Assembly (NCBI RefSeq): GCF_964355755.1
Contig: NC_092672.1
Coordinates: 8,308,001 to 8,372,000 of the forward strand
Direction of reading: 5' to 3'
Length of the DNA stretch: 64,000 nucleotides
From: Antedon mediterranea
Lineage: Eukaryota; Echinodermata; Crinoidea; Comatulida; Antedonidae
Shown piece after piece: positions 29,695 through 41,211 of the stretch. The notes beneath the pieces were generated by a model. That model searched no databases. It was not told the origin of the DNA and worked only from the letters and a program-made list of their open reading frames with translations. Every line of letters starts with the position of its first letter. Position 1 is the stretch's first letter. A program made the position numbers and the translations under genes.

Positions 29695-30140
29695 TAATCC
29701 AGAGTGTAATGTAAATGTGTGACGGTGAATACAAATTTAACAGACACACCCCTTCTCGACCTCTTGACAAATATGGTATAAAACCATGTACCGTATAACC
29801 CCCATAGAACACAACATTGGGCTAACTTCTGGGGGTGAGACTATACCCGAGAAAAACCGGGTTCAGGAAAAAAAGTAAGCATTTCTTTCTGGCTAGAGAG
29901 GCCTACAGCCAGACCAAGTCAATACTGGGACTATACCCGGGGATATGCCAGTTTGTGAAATAAGACTGGGATTATATCCGAAGATATACAGTAATATACA
30001 GTTTTGCAATTGAATTCAATAAAGGTGCAGCTTCGTATTTGAATAAATGCTTTAGTGCTGGGAAAAAATCGTTAATTATTTAAAATAGAAATCTTTCAAT
30101 TTGTGACATTCTAGGACGTTAAATTACGCATTTGTAGGAT

Positions 30141-30403
30141 CGTGTTTCCGCAGCCAAAACTAAATTATTATCGGTTAATTTTTTAAGGAATCAGGTAATT
30201 AATTAAACAATAAAGTGCGGATGATCAGTAATTACCAAACAACCAGGTGCCCAATCACAACGAAACAATTTTTCCTTTAGGTAATATGTTAAAAAATATC
30301 GCATTCATCCAATAATTCATTAATTATAAATTTTTCTCAAATGGAATTGCTTAAACCCTGTTTATCGGTTAATTATCGGTTAATTTTTAGCTGCGGAAAC
30401 ACG
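30141..30403. mobile_element. CGTGTTTCCGCAGC MITE
   Basis: Ends CGTGTTTCCGCAGC at 30141 and GCTGCGGAAACACG to 30403 are perfect inverted copies. Subterminal ATTATCGGTTAATTTTT is also present at both ends but in inverted context around an AT-rich centre. No coding content. Confidence 0.82.
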
Positions 30404-30634
30404 GCCTAAGAAAAGGTTCCAATATGTCCATGATAAATCTAGAGTCAACCAAATTGTGTTGGACAACTTTACAAACATTGCTAAAAAAATTGACAGCTGC
30501 CTGGCCAGAAAAAAATACTTTTTCAAACACGATTCTGGTGCAAAATATAACTTATGTGATAAAAACAAATGGTATCTGATGCATCTTATTCAAGTATTAG
30601 TACACTGGTTACTGTAGATTCGTAAACTACAAAT

Positions 30635-33116
30635 CTATGTCATGTTGCCTTTTGCTGTTTGCATTGAAACACGATGACTTATATACCGCCCTCGATTTGC
30701 AGTAATATACAGCCCAATACAAACGCCTACCATCATAATCATTATAATAAAAAATGTGTACACTGTAACATTAACAAGAATCGGTTCGTCCATTTGCCTT
30801 AGGTGGAGCTCTGCTTGGTGGAGGCCTGGATTCAGTTCTAGCGCGTGACGAAAATGACTGGATGCTTCGCTGACGTTACCCATTGCCATATGTATTTCAC
30901 CGAGTGTGTAGTGTTGCAACCAAACGTTACGATCTGATCCTTTGCACGATTTCAGTTCTAACGACTGTTGCGCTATTGTATACGATGAATTCAGATAGTT
31001 AAGGTTGTAAAAGACACGTGCCAAGTTTAAAAGAATATCAGGATTCTGTGGGGAAACATATAGTGCTTTCCTAAAACATTCTATGGCAAATCTCGTATTT
31101 CCTTTTATTCTCCAAAAATTACCTACTTGGTTTAAAACTGAAAGAGAATCTGGATTCTGCAAAAAATAAAAACATTAACAAAAAGTGAGACTTTAATTGA
31201 TAGAGAATGAGAAAAATAAAAAAATAAGCTACATCAAATTGGTGGTCAAAAGTGGGAAATATATAACAATTTTACCATGGTTATGTGCTGTACTATGTTT
31301 GTCAAAAGTAAATGATTTAGTGTTTTTCTTTGTTCTTACACGTACAGTAATTTATAATTCATACAGCCAGCAATATCTTCTTATATCATGGAAGAGTGTG
31401 TAATAAATATATATATTCCCTACTTAATGTCATAAATAATTTATTGTTGTTAATCGGACCATCATATGTTAAAAGGCTGACTGTTTGTTGTTTTGCCGTT
31501 TTACCTACAATATAAACAAAATTTGATGCCAGGGTGGTTCCAAGTTTTCTTAAACAATGCGGGGCTAACATATACGGTAATATTTTTGTTCTTGTAATCT
31601 TTTTCTTTCATTTATCATATATATCATTGTTATTTTGCCAATATTGAAATTAATAATAAATGTTCTTGAAATGAAATATAAAAATAGATATTAAGGGCCC
31701 AGTTATTGTTATAACTGAATAAATGTGCATGAAGGAATGAATGAATGAAGTAGTTTGTAATTTCACCTGTGGATACTACAGTACATAGATTTTAGTTGAC
31801 GCAGGCATCCAATCTGAAGCCGATTTTCCTCTAGGCGAATTTGTTCACACGAATCAAAAGCGCCAGCTTATACGCATGCGTATTCATGTTTCTATCTTCC
31901 AAATCCATCTCTGCGCATGCGTATAACCTGACACTTTCGATTCATGCGAACAAATTCGCCTAGTTGAAAATAAGCTTTAGAAATGAAGCCTGTTTATAAC
32001 TTTGTTTGCAGTAACTAATGTATTGGAATCTCATTACAGTACTCTTAACTTGCTGACACCCTAAGCTTCTTAAAAACCTATCCTTGAACTATTATTACTA
32101 AAGTAGTTCCATAAAATAAACTAAATTCCAGAAAATAACTAACATTTGTGATTAATTCCCTCAAATTTTTTTCTAAAGTGTTAACATCAATTTCTTCTCC
32201 TTCGGTTTTTTTGAAAATCATAGCAACATCTGGCTCGGGACTCGCTACATGGCTATTACGTTTTACTATTCCATCCAGGTGATCAACTTCTGTCGTGTTA
32301 GTGTGCGGTGTGCAAAATAAAGGGTCATCAGGTTCCTGAAAAATTCTGAAAAATAGATCAATTTAACAACATTAAATTAAATAAAGGTAAAGGAAATGTG
32401 AAATGCTTGAGTAGAAGTAGAACGTTTTTTTTGTTATCATGTTTTACTTCAAAACAGGAAATATACTCTGAATTATATAAAACAATTATCTTTTCCTGTT
32501 GCAATAAGACACATATGGACGGGTTGAATATACATTACACTGTAAAACGGTACTAACTACTATATTACCTACTTATACTACAGTACTAGTAAGTAAGTAA
32601 TTTATATACACTTTAATTCTTATGGCAATCTGTTGGATTTAAAACTTATTTAATATAATTATTATTAAAGTTGGAGATACAAACAAAGTAGTTAAAACTA
32701 ATTTAATTAATAAATAAATAGTTAATTTATACACTATTATATTTTAGATAATATAATATTTAATAAAAAATTACACAAACAGGAATTTAATTTAGAACAT
32801 CTGAAATAAAAATAGAAAAGAAACGGCCAAAACAAAAGACACATTATTACTTATTGCGCTCGTGTGTCTCTTCACATGATACACATTCAGCCCGTTCAGT
32901 CGCCTCACCAAACCCATATTTCTGGGCCAAGATACTCAAAACGGGGTCCTCACTGTTTACGCTCATCGGGGCTTCGTCAGTCACAGGCTCGACAAGTGCC
33001 ACACCATCTCGATTTACTAATCTCCAGTGAGTCGCAGATCTTGTATTTGTTGATATTATTGAGGAAGAAAGAATATAAAGAGCTAAGTAAGTAACGCAAG
33101 GGAGATCACATCCCAT
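30635..33116 (-). CDS. TTC17-like: Compact TTC17-like TPR membrane protein
   Basis: Minus strand, three exons: 33116-32851, 32345-32144, 31156-30635; 329 residues with all phases joining. Seen: a hydrophobic signal-like start (VTYLALYILSSSIIS), then the TTC17 N-terminal hallmark ATHWRLVNRDGVALVEP; exon 2 has QEPDDPLF; exon 3 has LNQVGNFWRIKGN followed by TPR helices (FAIECFRKALYVSPQNPDIL, YTLGEIHMAMGNVSEASSHF) over about residues 157-275; a C-terminal membrane helix (TFFIIMIMMVGVCIGLYI, about 282-308) and a short basic tail. Human TTC17 is over 1100 residues and has an N-terminal THW segment and two similar TPR modules; here the start is followed almost directly by one module. It would be a type I membrane protein with the TPRs outside or in the lumen. 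Function unknown. Missing internal exons in the 990 bp last intron are possible but not needed for alignment. Confidence 0.8.
31814..31980. mobile_element. MITE with CTAGGCGAATTTGTTC ends
   Basis: CTAGGCGAATTTGTTC and GAACAAATTCGCCTAG form an inverted pair, with ACGCATGCGTAT-type words nearer the centre in both arms. It lies in the last intron of the TTC17-like gene. A diverged relative lies near 15960-16060. Confidence 0.8.
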
Positions 33117-34045
33117 GGTTGATGTTTTTCACAACCTATTTTACACCATAAAACACTGTTTACAAAAAACAACAACTATACTCCAACGAATCAATACTTG
33201 AACTATGACCACTGACCTGGAGATAATTACATACCAGGTCATTTTCTATTTCCTTTTATGGATAGACTAGATTGTGAATAGATCTGAATTTATGACAGAA
33301 GAACAAATAAGGGAAACAATAGAAATGACCAGGCATTTTCCAAAATAATGTGGATTAATCGTTGGGGGACAATGAATGCAACGTTTAAATTAAAATTGGG
33401 GGAAATTACTTAGTCTAGTATTAGAATTTTATAAATTTAATTTTATACCTCCCGTGGTAATAATATTATACTGACTGTATGTAAGCTATCATTTCAATTA
33501 AAAAAACAACAAAAAACAAAAAATATGAAGAAAAAAAAGATTAGAATAAATAATCAAAAGAAAAAAAAATGCTTTATAAAAGAATTATATGGATAATAAT
33601 AAACGTTGGACATCGGAACTTGTATTTAATAAACAAATTTGTTTATTTTAATTTATTTTTGGCAGACATTTGGATTTACAGAAGGATTATACTTGTAAGG
33701 TATAAAGAAAAAAATAATAATTTAAAAGTTATTGTTTTGGTGTAAATGCGGGAGGTAAGTGAACACAAAAGTTGATACTGGTCCACGTTGGCTGTATCTG
33801 ATTGGCTTATGGAGATAAAGCGCCATTATACTCATGCGAAATATAGTTCATTTTATTTGTAAATGTACACTCATGAGTCATATTGTAATATTTTATTATA
33901 ATACAAAAAAAAATTCGAGTTGCAAAACAACTTTTTAAATTCTGTATTTTAAAAGAAAAACTCAATTAATATTCAGACCCAAATTACGGCCTCATTACAT
34001 TTGACATCATTAACAATATCCTTCCTCTGAAACTCTGGGTCAAGC
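33117..34045. promoter_or_regulatory. Shared intergenic region between divergent TTC17-like and DDOST genes
   Basis: The two start codons are 930 bp apart and point away from each other. The region is AT-rich with poly-A runs. No TATA or other box is clear. A bidirectional promoter is possible but not shown by the sequence. Confidence 0.4.
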
Positions 34046-37000
34046 ATGGCGGTGGGAGTATTTTTGGTGTTAGTCTCTGCTCTTGGGCTACTTTCCACTG
34101 TTCAAGGCAGTGGAAAAACTCTAATTTTGTTAGATTCTATGGCAATAAAGGAGTCTCATTCCATCTTCTTTAAATCGTTACAAGGTGGGTAATATTTACA
34201 ATCATTTTACCGTGTTTACGCTGAGGGCCGGTAGCCCTCTAACGAATCAACAACAATGCAACGTCACCAAACTTCAACCAGGGCCGGCGCGGCCCAGAAT
34301 GTGGTCCTTCCCCTTTTGAAGGATAACCTACACAGGCCGGCCTAGCCTAGCTAGTTCTATGAATTTAAATAGTGACTTAAGCTACAGTAAATACTATATA
34401 ATAAGCTTATACTAATACTTACGAGCTAGAATTTTTAACCTGTATTTTTCTTAATTTTTTCCAGCATTCTTTTTTATTGTTAAAATAAATCATATTCATG
34501 TGACTCTTCATGCTTCACCAGGCCCAGTCCTCATCCTGGCATATGGATATGGCCCAAGCCTGCTAATCTGAATAAAAACTAAAAATGAGGCTTCACCTAT
34601 GTATGAAAGATAACAATTTAAGAGAAAAAAATCAAATGCTGTTCTAAATTATAATTTAAATATGTGGTTAAATATTTTTCTTTCTATAATTTCAGATAGA
34701 GGTTATGAGCTGACTTTTAAAACTGCTGATGATTCTAATTTAAAACTCACCAGCTATGGAGAGTATCTTTATGAGCATCTTGTTCTATTTTGCCCTTCAG
34801 TTGAAGGTACAGTACACAGCATACAGACGAATTACTGCACCAAACTACACCGAACCCAATGAACCACACAGTGAACTATAGTAAACACATGGCTTTACTC
34901 ACCATCATCTTGTTCTAGAAGGGTGGTTGTTTAGATTTTGAGGTTCAAGGCCCGAACTCTTAATATAGGGTGATTGTCGTAAGCATGACTCCTTGTATGA
35001 TGCGGTTCATTGGGGTACGGTGTGTTTCATCATTGGGGTTTGATGTAGTTCATATAGCGTTTGACGTGATTGTGGACTGCTGTACATGAGAATTGAGATA
35101 GGCTATTTTAATTGTATTTGTTTTATTATAATAAATTTAGAATGATACTACCATTAACTTATTCTATTATAATATATCAATGGTATTCTGACATTTAATG
35201 CTGTTGACTTTTTTCTTATAGAATTTGGAGGCAGCATTGGAGAAGAATCAGTTTTAGATTTTATTGATGGCGGTGGAAATGTGTTAATCGCTGCTGGCTC
35301 AAGTATAGGTATAGGTTTTGTTACTATAACATGGAACTACTCTTAGATAGTGGGCCATTGCATTTTCATTAACATACCCATATATGGACACAATGACATA
35401 TCACTACCATGTTTGGGCACATCACACTTTTTTTTTGTAAAACTAGTTTGATACTGTAGACAGAGCTTTAGTATAAGGCTTTGTTTCCCACAATTTGTGC
35501 ACCATTTACAGTACCTTCCCTGCTTCAAAAATTCTGAAAACAGAAAACAATCACATTTGAAAACCATTACCACTATAAACATAATCAAAACTGTAGATCA
35601 ATTTTATTCACAATCACAATATTTGTTTTTAATATATTTATTATTTCTTAATCATCTCTGTACAGGTGAACCCATAAGGGAAATTGGAAGTAATTGTGGT
35701 GTTGAATTTGATGAAGAAAATACCGCTGTAATAGATCATCTAAACTTTGATGTGAAAGATGAGGGAATGGTAAGTGTCTTTGGTATCCTTTTTTGTGACT
35801 TAAATTATTAGGCAAGATTTGGACCCAAGACCCTGGGATTATGAGACAGTCATCAAGAACCACAAAGAGGTTGACTATATTCTACATACATTGACATTAA
35901 GTACCTGCGAGTGGCCGAGTAGTTAAGACAGTGGAACCATAATTCTGTAGCTATACCATTGGAAAGGGTTCAAGGCTCACTTGCTCCAAGGTTCTGGTGG
36001 TAGAACGAGTCTTCTTGGATAATGACTATAAACTGTAGGTCCTGTGTACACATCTAGCTCATGTGCACTTTAAAGAACTTAGTACATCTTTCAAAACAAG
36101 TAGGGAGTTACCCCAGTGTACTAGTACATCACAGCCACTGATCGTGACTGGGCCCTCTGGGAGACCAGTCTTTTACTAAAGAGGTCACCCGGTATAAATA
36201 AAATATTTAAATGTAAGTAAGCAATTGCAAAAAAAATATATATATGTAAAGCATTTCAATTCTAATCGTATATGTTTTTCTTTATATTTCTAGCACACAT
36301 TGATTGTAGCAGATCCAGCTAATATTATTGATTCTAAAATCATTGTAGGAGATAGGAAGTTAAATCCAATTTTATTTAAGGGTGTTGGGTAAGTAAACCA
36401 GTCACCAACAAATACTGTAGTTGTTGATTAAATTCCTTTCACGACTAATCTAGTGTTGAAGACAATATGCACAATTATAAACAAGGGTATATGGCTCTGT
36501 CTACACTATCAAACTTTATGTAACCATTGTACCCATATATGGACATGATGTTGTCATATCACTACTATATTTGAGTAAATCACACTAGTTTAATAGTGTA
36601 GGCATAGCTTTTTTTCTGTCACATAAAAGAGCTTTAGGATAAATAAGATTTCATGGCCATGGGAAATAGGTTACATTGCTGCCCATTTGTAATGTCTCGC
36701 ATTTATTTTTGGTGTTCTCGAGAAAAAAATATGAGATATGACCATGTGTAGTCCCATACCCATCAAGTATAAACCACTAATTTTTTTAGATGGTCTTTGG
36801 ATACTGTAAAACCTTGAAAAGAAGCCTACTGGGCTTCTGTTTAATGTTTTATTGTATCCAAGTATATTCCCATCACTTACTCCAAATGTTGTATCTTTTC
36901 TATCTCAGTTCGTACAATGCTTTGTTTATCTAAATTATTTCCCCTTTTTTATACCATGTTCAAGTACCCTTCATTGATATATATTCAAATGTAAAATTGT

Positions 37001-40000
37001 TTAATTTCTAGAATGACTGCTGACCCAGAGAATCCACTTGTTATGGATATTTTACACGGAACATCATCATCATACTCCCATAACCCCAACGATGATGTTA
37101 CCGAATATCCACATGCTGTCGGTAAGAACACTCAGTTCATCACAGCGCTGCAGGCACGTAACAATGCCCGTGTCATGTTTTCTGGTTCCTTGGATTTCTT
37201 CAGTGATGCCTACTTCCAGTCGGCTGTGCAAAAAGCACTTCAAGGCTCTCAGAAGTAAGTACATTGCACGTTAAAGAAGGCAGTACACTCTTAAGCTCTG
37301 TCCACACTATCAAACTTATGTGACAAAAGAAATGTGATGTTCCCATATATAGACATGATGACATATCACTACCATATTTGGGCACATCACAATTGCTTGT
37401 CAAACTAGTTTTATTGTATTGCTCAAGCTTTAGAAAAGAGTAGGAGATTGTCTTGTAGTGTACTGCAATTAAATTCACCACCAGGAGGACCCTACTGGAG
37501 ACAAGTCGAAGCTCTGTCTACACTATCAAACTAGTTTGACAAAACAATGTATGATGTGCCTAAAAATGGTAGTGATATGACAAATATTCTGCTTTAAAGT
37601 GTACTTCTACTTTCTTGAACTGTACTGTTTACTCTGATTCTGTTTTGTATTTTAGGTTTGCTAAATCTGGCAACCAAGATCTAGCATTTGCCCTATCTCA
37701 GTGGGTATTTAAAGAGAAGGGTGTTCTGCGTGTCACCGGTGTTACTCATCACATTGTGGGAGAAAAGACACCCCCAGCAGCCTACACAATTGAAGATCAA
37801 GTGGTAAGGATTATATTTGTATGCTTCTGTGTTTATTAGTGTAAATTATTTTATTTAAAATAGAAATAAGCTTTTGGGCTATCCTGGAAAATCTTTTATA
37901 ATGTATTTATTTGTAATGTAATGTCAGTAAATTATGTTATCACTTTGTATGTATTTTTATGATGAATTTCCTTATAAATTCATCATCCTATTAACATGAT
38001 GGTACTCATTTTGATGTACCTTGTTTAATAGTTATGCATGGTTTACTTTTAACTATCTAGCTCAGAGAGATCGGTAAATGATTTTCAAATTTTTTGAGAA
38101 GCTTTCTTATTTAGTAAATTAAAATAAAACATGGAACTCGCCTAACAAGTGAGCTCCACTGTTAAATTTGCCTTCACTGAATAAGAAACCTTTTCAACAA
38201 ATATTTTGCAAATGAGATACTAATATTCAAATATTGATTATCATATCATTTATTTTGGCAAATTTCAAATACAGTAAAACAGTAAATGAGGCAGAATCAT
38301 CTAAAATGTATAAATAACAAGGCCATATACATGGATGGCCCAGTTGCGTGTTCAAATTTGAGTTGTTTACCGACCGACCGACATAGTAAGCTAAAAATAA
38401 CCGTCGATGGCAACACAATTTTGTAATTTTACAGTCTTTATAATTAACTCACTAACCATCCTTAAAATAAACTGCTATATCATGAATCGCTAGTAATGGT
38501 CTTGTACAGGAGCTTGCAATAAGTGTAATGTGAATGATCTTGTTTTTATTTTAGGAATATGGTATCTCAATTGAGCAGCTTGTTTCTGGAAAGTGGAAAG
38601 CTTTTGATGCTAACGATGTACAACTTGAATTTGTCCGTATTGATCCATTCGTTCGCTCCAAGCTCAAAGGCAAAAGTATGTAATCAATGTTATATTCGTT
38701 TTTAGATTAAAATAAGTCACTGTAATAACAATTATTATGAAGGTATATCATGGTCATATCTCCTAGTTTCTTAGTCTATTGACACAATTCACAATTAAAA
38801 TAACAATAGGCACCAAAAGCGGGTGCTTGTAAAATTTACACACAGACCAGAGAACATTTAGGAACAAAGACACAAACAAATCTAAATAAAATATTTACAT
38901 AATCAAACACAACCCGTCCGCACCTCCGAAAGAGTGTCACCTTGTTGACACTCTCTTTCCAACACGATAAAATTTGGCCATCGAAAACTACCAGTGGTTG
39001 GTTGAACCTTTTATTTCTCTGAGTTTATTCACCCAGATTGCATTTTTTCAAGCCCAAACTAACACTACACAACTGAAGCTGTTTCAACAGCCCACCTGTA
39101 AAAGGAAGACTCTTGGATGTGCGATTGTTTGTTAGTATACACACATTTAGCCTGTTTATTGATTGTTAAATTGATTGTTATCCGTAGATGGACGATTTTC
39201 TTCAAAATTTAAACTTCCTGACGTTTATGGCGTGTTCCAGTTTAAAGTTGATTACAATAGAATTGGCTATACACATTTGTACAGTACTACACAGGTGAGA
39301 GTTTGTGAATAATTTATTCCTCATGTGTTTGAAAATGATTTGAATTTGAAAGGAGTCCATGTTGCCTTTTTGGTAAACAGGCTCATAACCAGAATTAATA
39401 ATAATATATCTTTATAGAAATTATTGCACATTCACATTATTACCCCGGTCATGTCAAACACGTTGGAAACATACTCCCATAATGCAGCTAGTAATCAGCA
39501 CAAACTTTTGTCTTGATTAAACCGGATACCCATTTATACACCTGGGTGGAGAGAGGCAACATAAGTGTCTTGCCTGATACAAGCAATGCAGGGGGTGTTG
39601 GATTCGAACTCACAATCAGTTATCCCACGTCCAACACACTGCACCACATGCCCTTAGAGTGTATATGTGACATTGTTGAATGCATGGGAGAGTCCTAAGA
39701 GTCAATACAATATGACTATGTCTGTAATGTTACTGTATATGAATTTAAAGGCAATCTAACAACAGGACACTCGAGCTCGCCTTGCCAAGATAGGAACTCA
39801 TAACAGTCCTTTGATCTTATGTCTGGCTGCGACATATACCAACAATACTATGTACATGTTTTCCACGTTGTTTGTTAAGGGGCATGGAACTGATCGTGTT
39901 GCAACCACAGATAAACCCTTTAGTCTCTCGAGCAAAGCATCCTGTTGTTAGATTTCTTCGGTTTCACTGAAAAGGATTTTTTTCACATGCTTTTAATTGG

Positions 40001-40246
40001 TATAAGACCTTTATAAATTTTCCACACACCTTCATAAATCCATGTTGTTGAAATATTTTTAGTACAATAACTTTTGTTTTGTTTTACTAGGTGTCTGTTC
40101 GACCATTTGAGCATACTCAGTTTGAGCGTTTTATCCCGTCAGCATACCCATACTATACTAGTGCATTTTCTATGATGGTTGGTCTATTCCTATTCAGCCT
40201 TGTATTTCTACACCACAAGGAAGAAACAAAAGACAAAAAGGAGTAG
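34046..40246 (+). CDS. DDOST: DDOST/OST48, oligosaccharyltransferase 48 kDa subunit
   Basis: Ten exons: 34046-34184, 34696-34806, 35222-35308, 35666-35769, 36294-36388, 37012-37254, 37656-37803, 38555-38675, 39188-39294, 40091-40246; 436 residues. Family knowledge: an ER membrane subunit of the complex that transfers the N-glycan to asparagine. Seen: signal peptide [116 protein letters not shown] and [54 protein letters not shown]; and at the end a single membrane helix ([15 protein letters not shown], about 411-425) with a short lysine-rich cytosolic tail. All junctions keep phase with GT-AG introns. Introns carry MITEs and SINEs. Confidence 0.97.
35374..35471. mobile_element. TACACTATCAAACT MITE
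   Basis: Core CCCATATATGGACACAATGA and GTTTGGGCACATCACAC, right end TTTGATACTGTAGACAGAGC. In DDOST intron 3. Confidence 0.78.
35904..36215 (+). mobile_element. tRNA-derived SINE (copy 1)
   Basis: The head has a tRNA-Ser/Leu-like box A (GTGGCCGAGTAGTTAAGACA) and box B (GGGTTCAAGGCTC), followed by a body with CCAAGGTTCTGGTGGTAGAA, TGTGCACTTTAAAGAAC and GTAGGGAGTTACCCCAGTGT, and an A-rich end. The copy at 54508 is about as long and clearly homologous. It lies in DDOST intron 4. Confidence 0.88.
36490..36612. mobile_element. TACACTATCAAACT MITE
   Basis: Left end GGCTCTGTCTACACTATCAA, core CCCATATATGGACATGATGT, right end TTTAATAGTGTAGGCATAGC. In DDOST intron 5. Confidence 0.8.
37292..37432. mobile_element. 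TACACTATCAAACT MITE
   Basis: Left end AAGCTCTGTCCACACTATCA, core CCCATATATAGACATGATGA, right end degraded. A truncated second copy (GCTCTGTCTACACTATCAAA) follows at about 37509-37580. Both are in DDOST intron 6. Confidence 0.78.
39490..39660 (-). mobile_element. tRNA-derived SINE-like sequence, second family
   Basis: On the minus strand a box A-like TGGTGCAGTGTGTTGGAC and box B GAGTTCGAATCCAAC are spaced as in a tRNA, followed by ATTGCTTGTATCAGGCAAGA. It lies in DDOST intron 9. The tail is not well defined. Confidence 0.6.
39748..39960. mobile_element. AAGGCAATCTAACAACAGG MITE
   Basis: Left end AAGGCAATCTAACAACAGGA, right end TCCTGTTGTTAGATTTC, with the shared internal word CTTATGTCTGGCTGCGACA. 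In DDOST intron 9. Confidence 0.85.
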
Positions 40247-40371
40247 ATAGTTTTTTTTCTTTTACAAATGCATATTTTTTTTCTCAACTTTATTCTTCGT
40301 TTCTTTTTTTTTTTTGGAAGACAATTTCCTTTTTAATTTTATTCCTGTCTTTCTAACCACTTGAAATTTAA

Positions 40372-40377
40372 AATAAA
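40372..40377 (+). terminator. Polyadenylation signal of DDOST
   Basis: AATAAA 126 bases after the DDOST stop; another lies at 40580. Either may be used. Confidence 0.55.
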
Positions 40378-40689
40378 TTGCTTCGTAAATGTATTTAGTT
40401 CTGGACATTCTGTATTTAATCATGGAAGGAATCCATTAAAATGTTATACCAATCCCGTCAATGTTATTAATTCAGCCAGAAAAAAAAGTCCTACTTAAAT
40501 ATTTAAACTGGTGAAATTTTTATTAAAAAGTTCAATTTGTAAAACATGCTGTAATAAATTGTATAGTGTGAAAACACTAAATAAAAGAGATAGGGAACAA
40601 TTTGTTTCTTACAAGTAATTGTGTTTTATTGTGTCATGGTTATATTGTTTATGATGTAAGTAAGTGGAAGTGGGCTGGACAGTAGGAAA

Positions 40690-40889
40690 ACAGACAATAG
40701 ATGGACTTTGCTAATGACATCATGGAGACCTATAGATGGGAGCAGAAATAGAGGAATACAAAGAGTGAGATGGCGAGATGAAATAGGGGGTATTGGGGAA
40801 CAGTGCAGTGGCAAGGAGCAGCTAGAGATCGTTCACTATGGCAGGAACATGCTGAGGCTTTCGTCCAACAGTGGACTGACGACGGCTAA
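40690..40889 (+). pseudogene. Non-LTR retrotransposon ORF C-terminal tail, broken
   Basis: In one frame from about 40735 the translation has SRNRGIQRVRWRDEI, and in another frame from 40821 to a TAA at 40887 it has ARDRSLWQEHAEAFVQQWTD. Together these are the R-rich W-RDEI and DR-W--AEAFVQQW blocks found at the end of many LINE polyproteins, here separated by a frameshift. The fragment starts 450 bp after DDOST and is inactive. Confidence 0.75.
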
Positions 40890-41211
40890 TGATATATTGT
40901 TTATGTCATCCAAGCCTGGTGTCCGCGGGAGTTCGAAGATTCAAATAAACCCACTTTAAGCGCCCTTATGTGCTTATCACGATTTTTGTCCCTTTAATGG
41001 AAAAAGATATAAGATAAACAAATAAGAGTGTATTGTACCTTATATTAAATCACCAATGTCTACTATCTGATGTGCGCGCTCTTTCCTGGCTCTTTCTCCA
41101 AGTCATGCAGATAATCATTCACTCGATACAAAATAAGCCTTACCAAATTTCCCTAGAAAGAATATTATTATCTATATAAACAGGACTGGATTAAAGATCT
41201 GTCTATACGTA

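Larger units (their letters stand above)
27038..30634. other. Intergenic region between NECAP and the TTC17-like gene
   Basis: The first part is probably the NECAP 3 prime untranslated region: very AT-rich, with several AATAAA words (for example near 27328). No coding region is supported. MITEs at 29113-29301, 29589-29694 and 30141-30403 fill much of the right part. Confidence 0.55.

Noticed and set aside
40626-40959. Small open frames after DDOST as genes
   Set aside because: They contain the frameshifted tail of a LINE polyprotein and are remnants.
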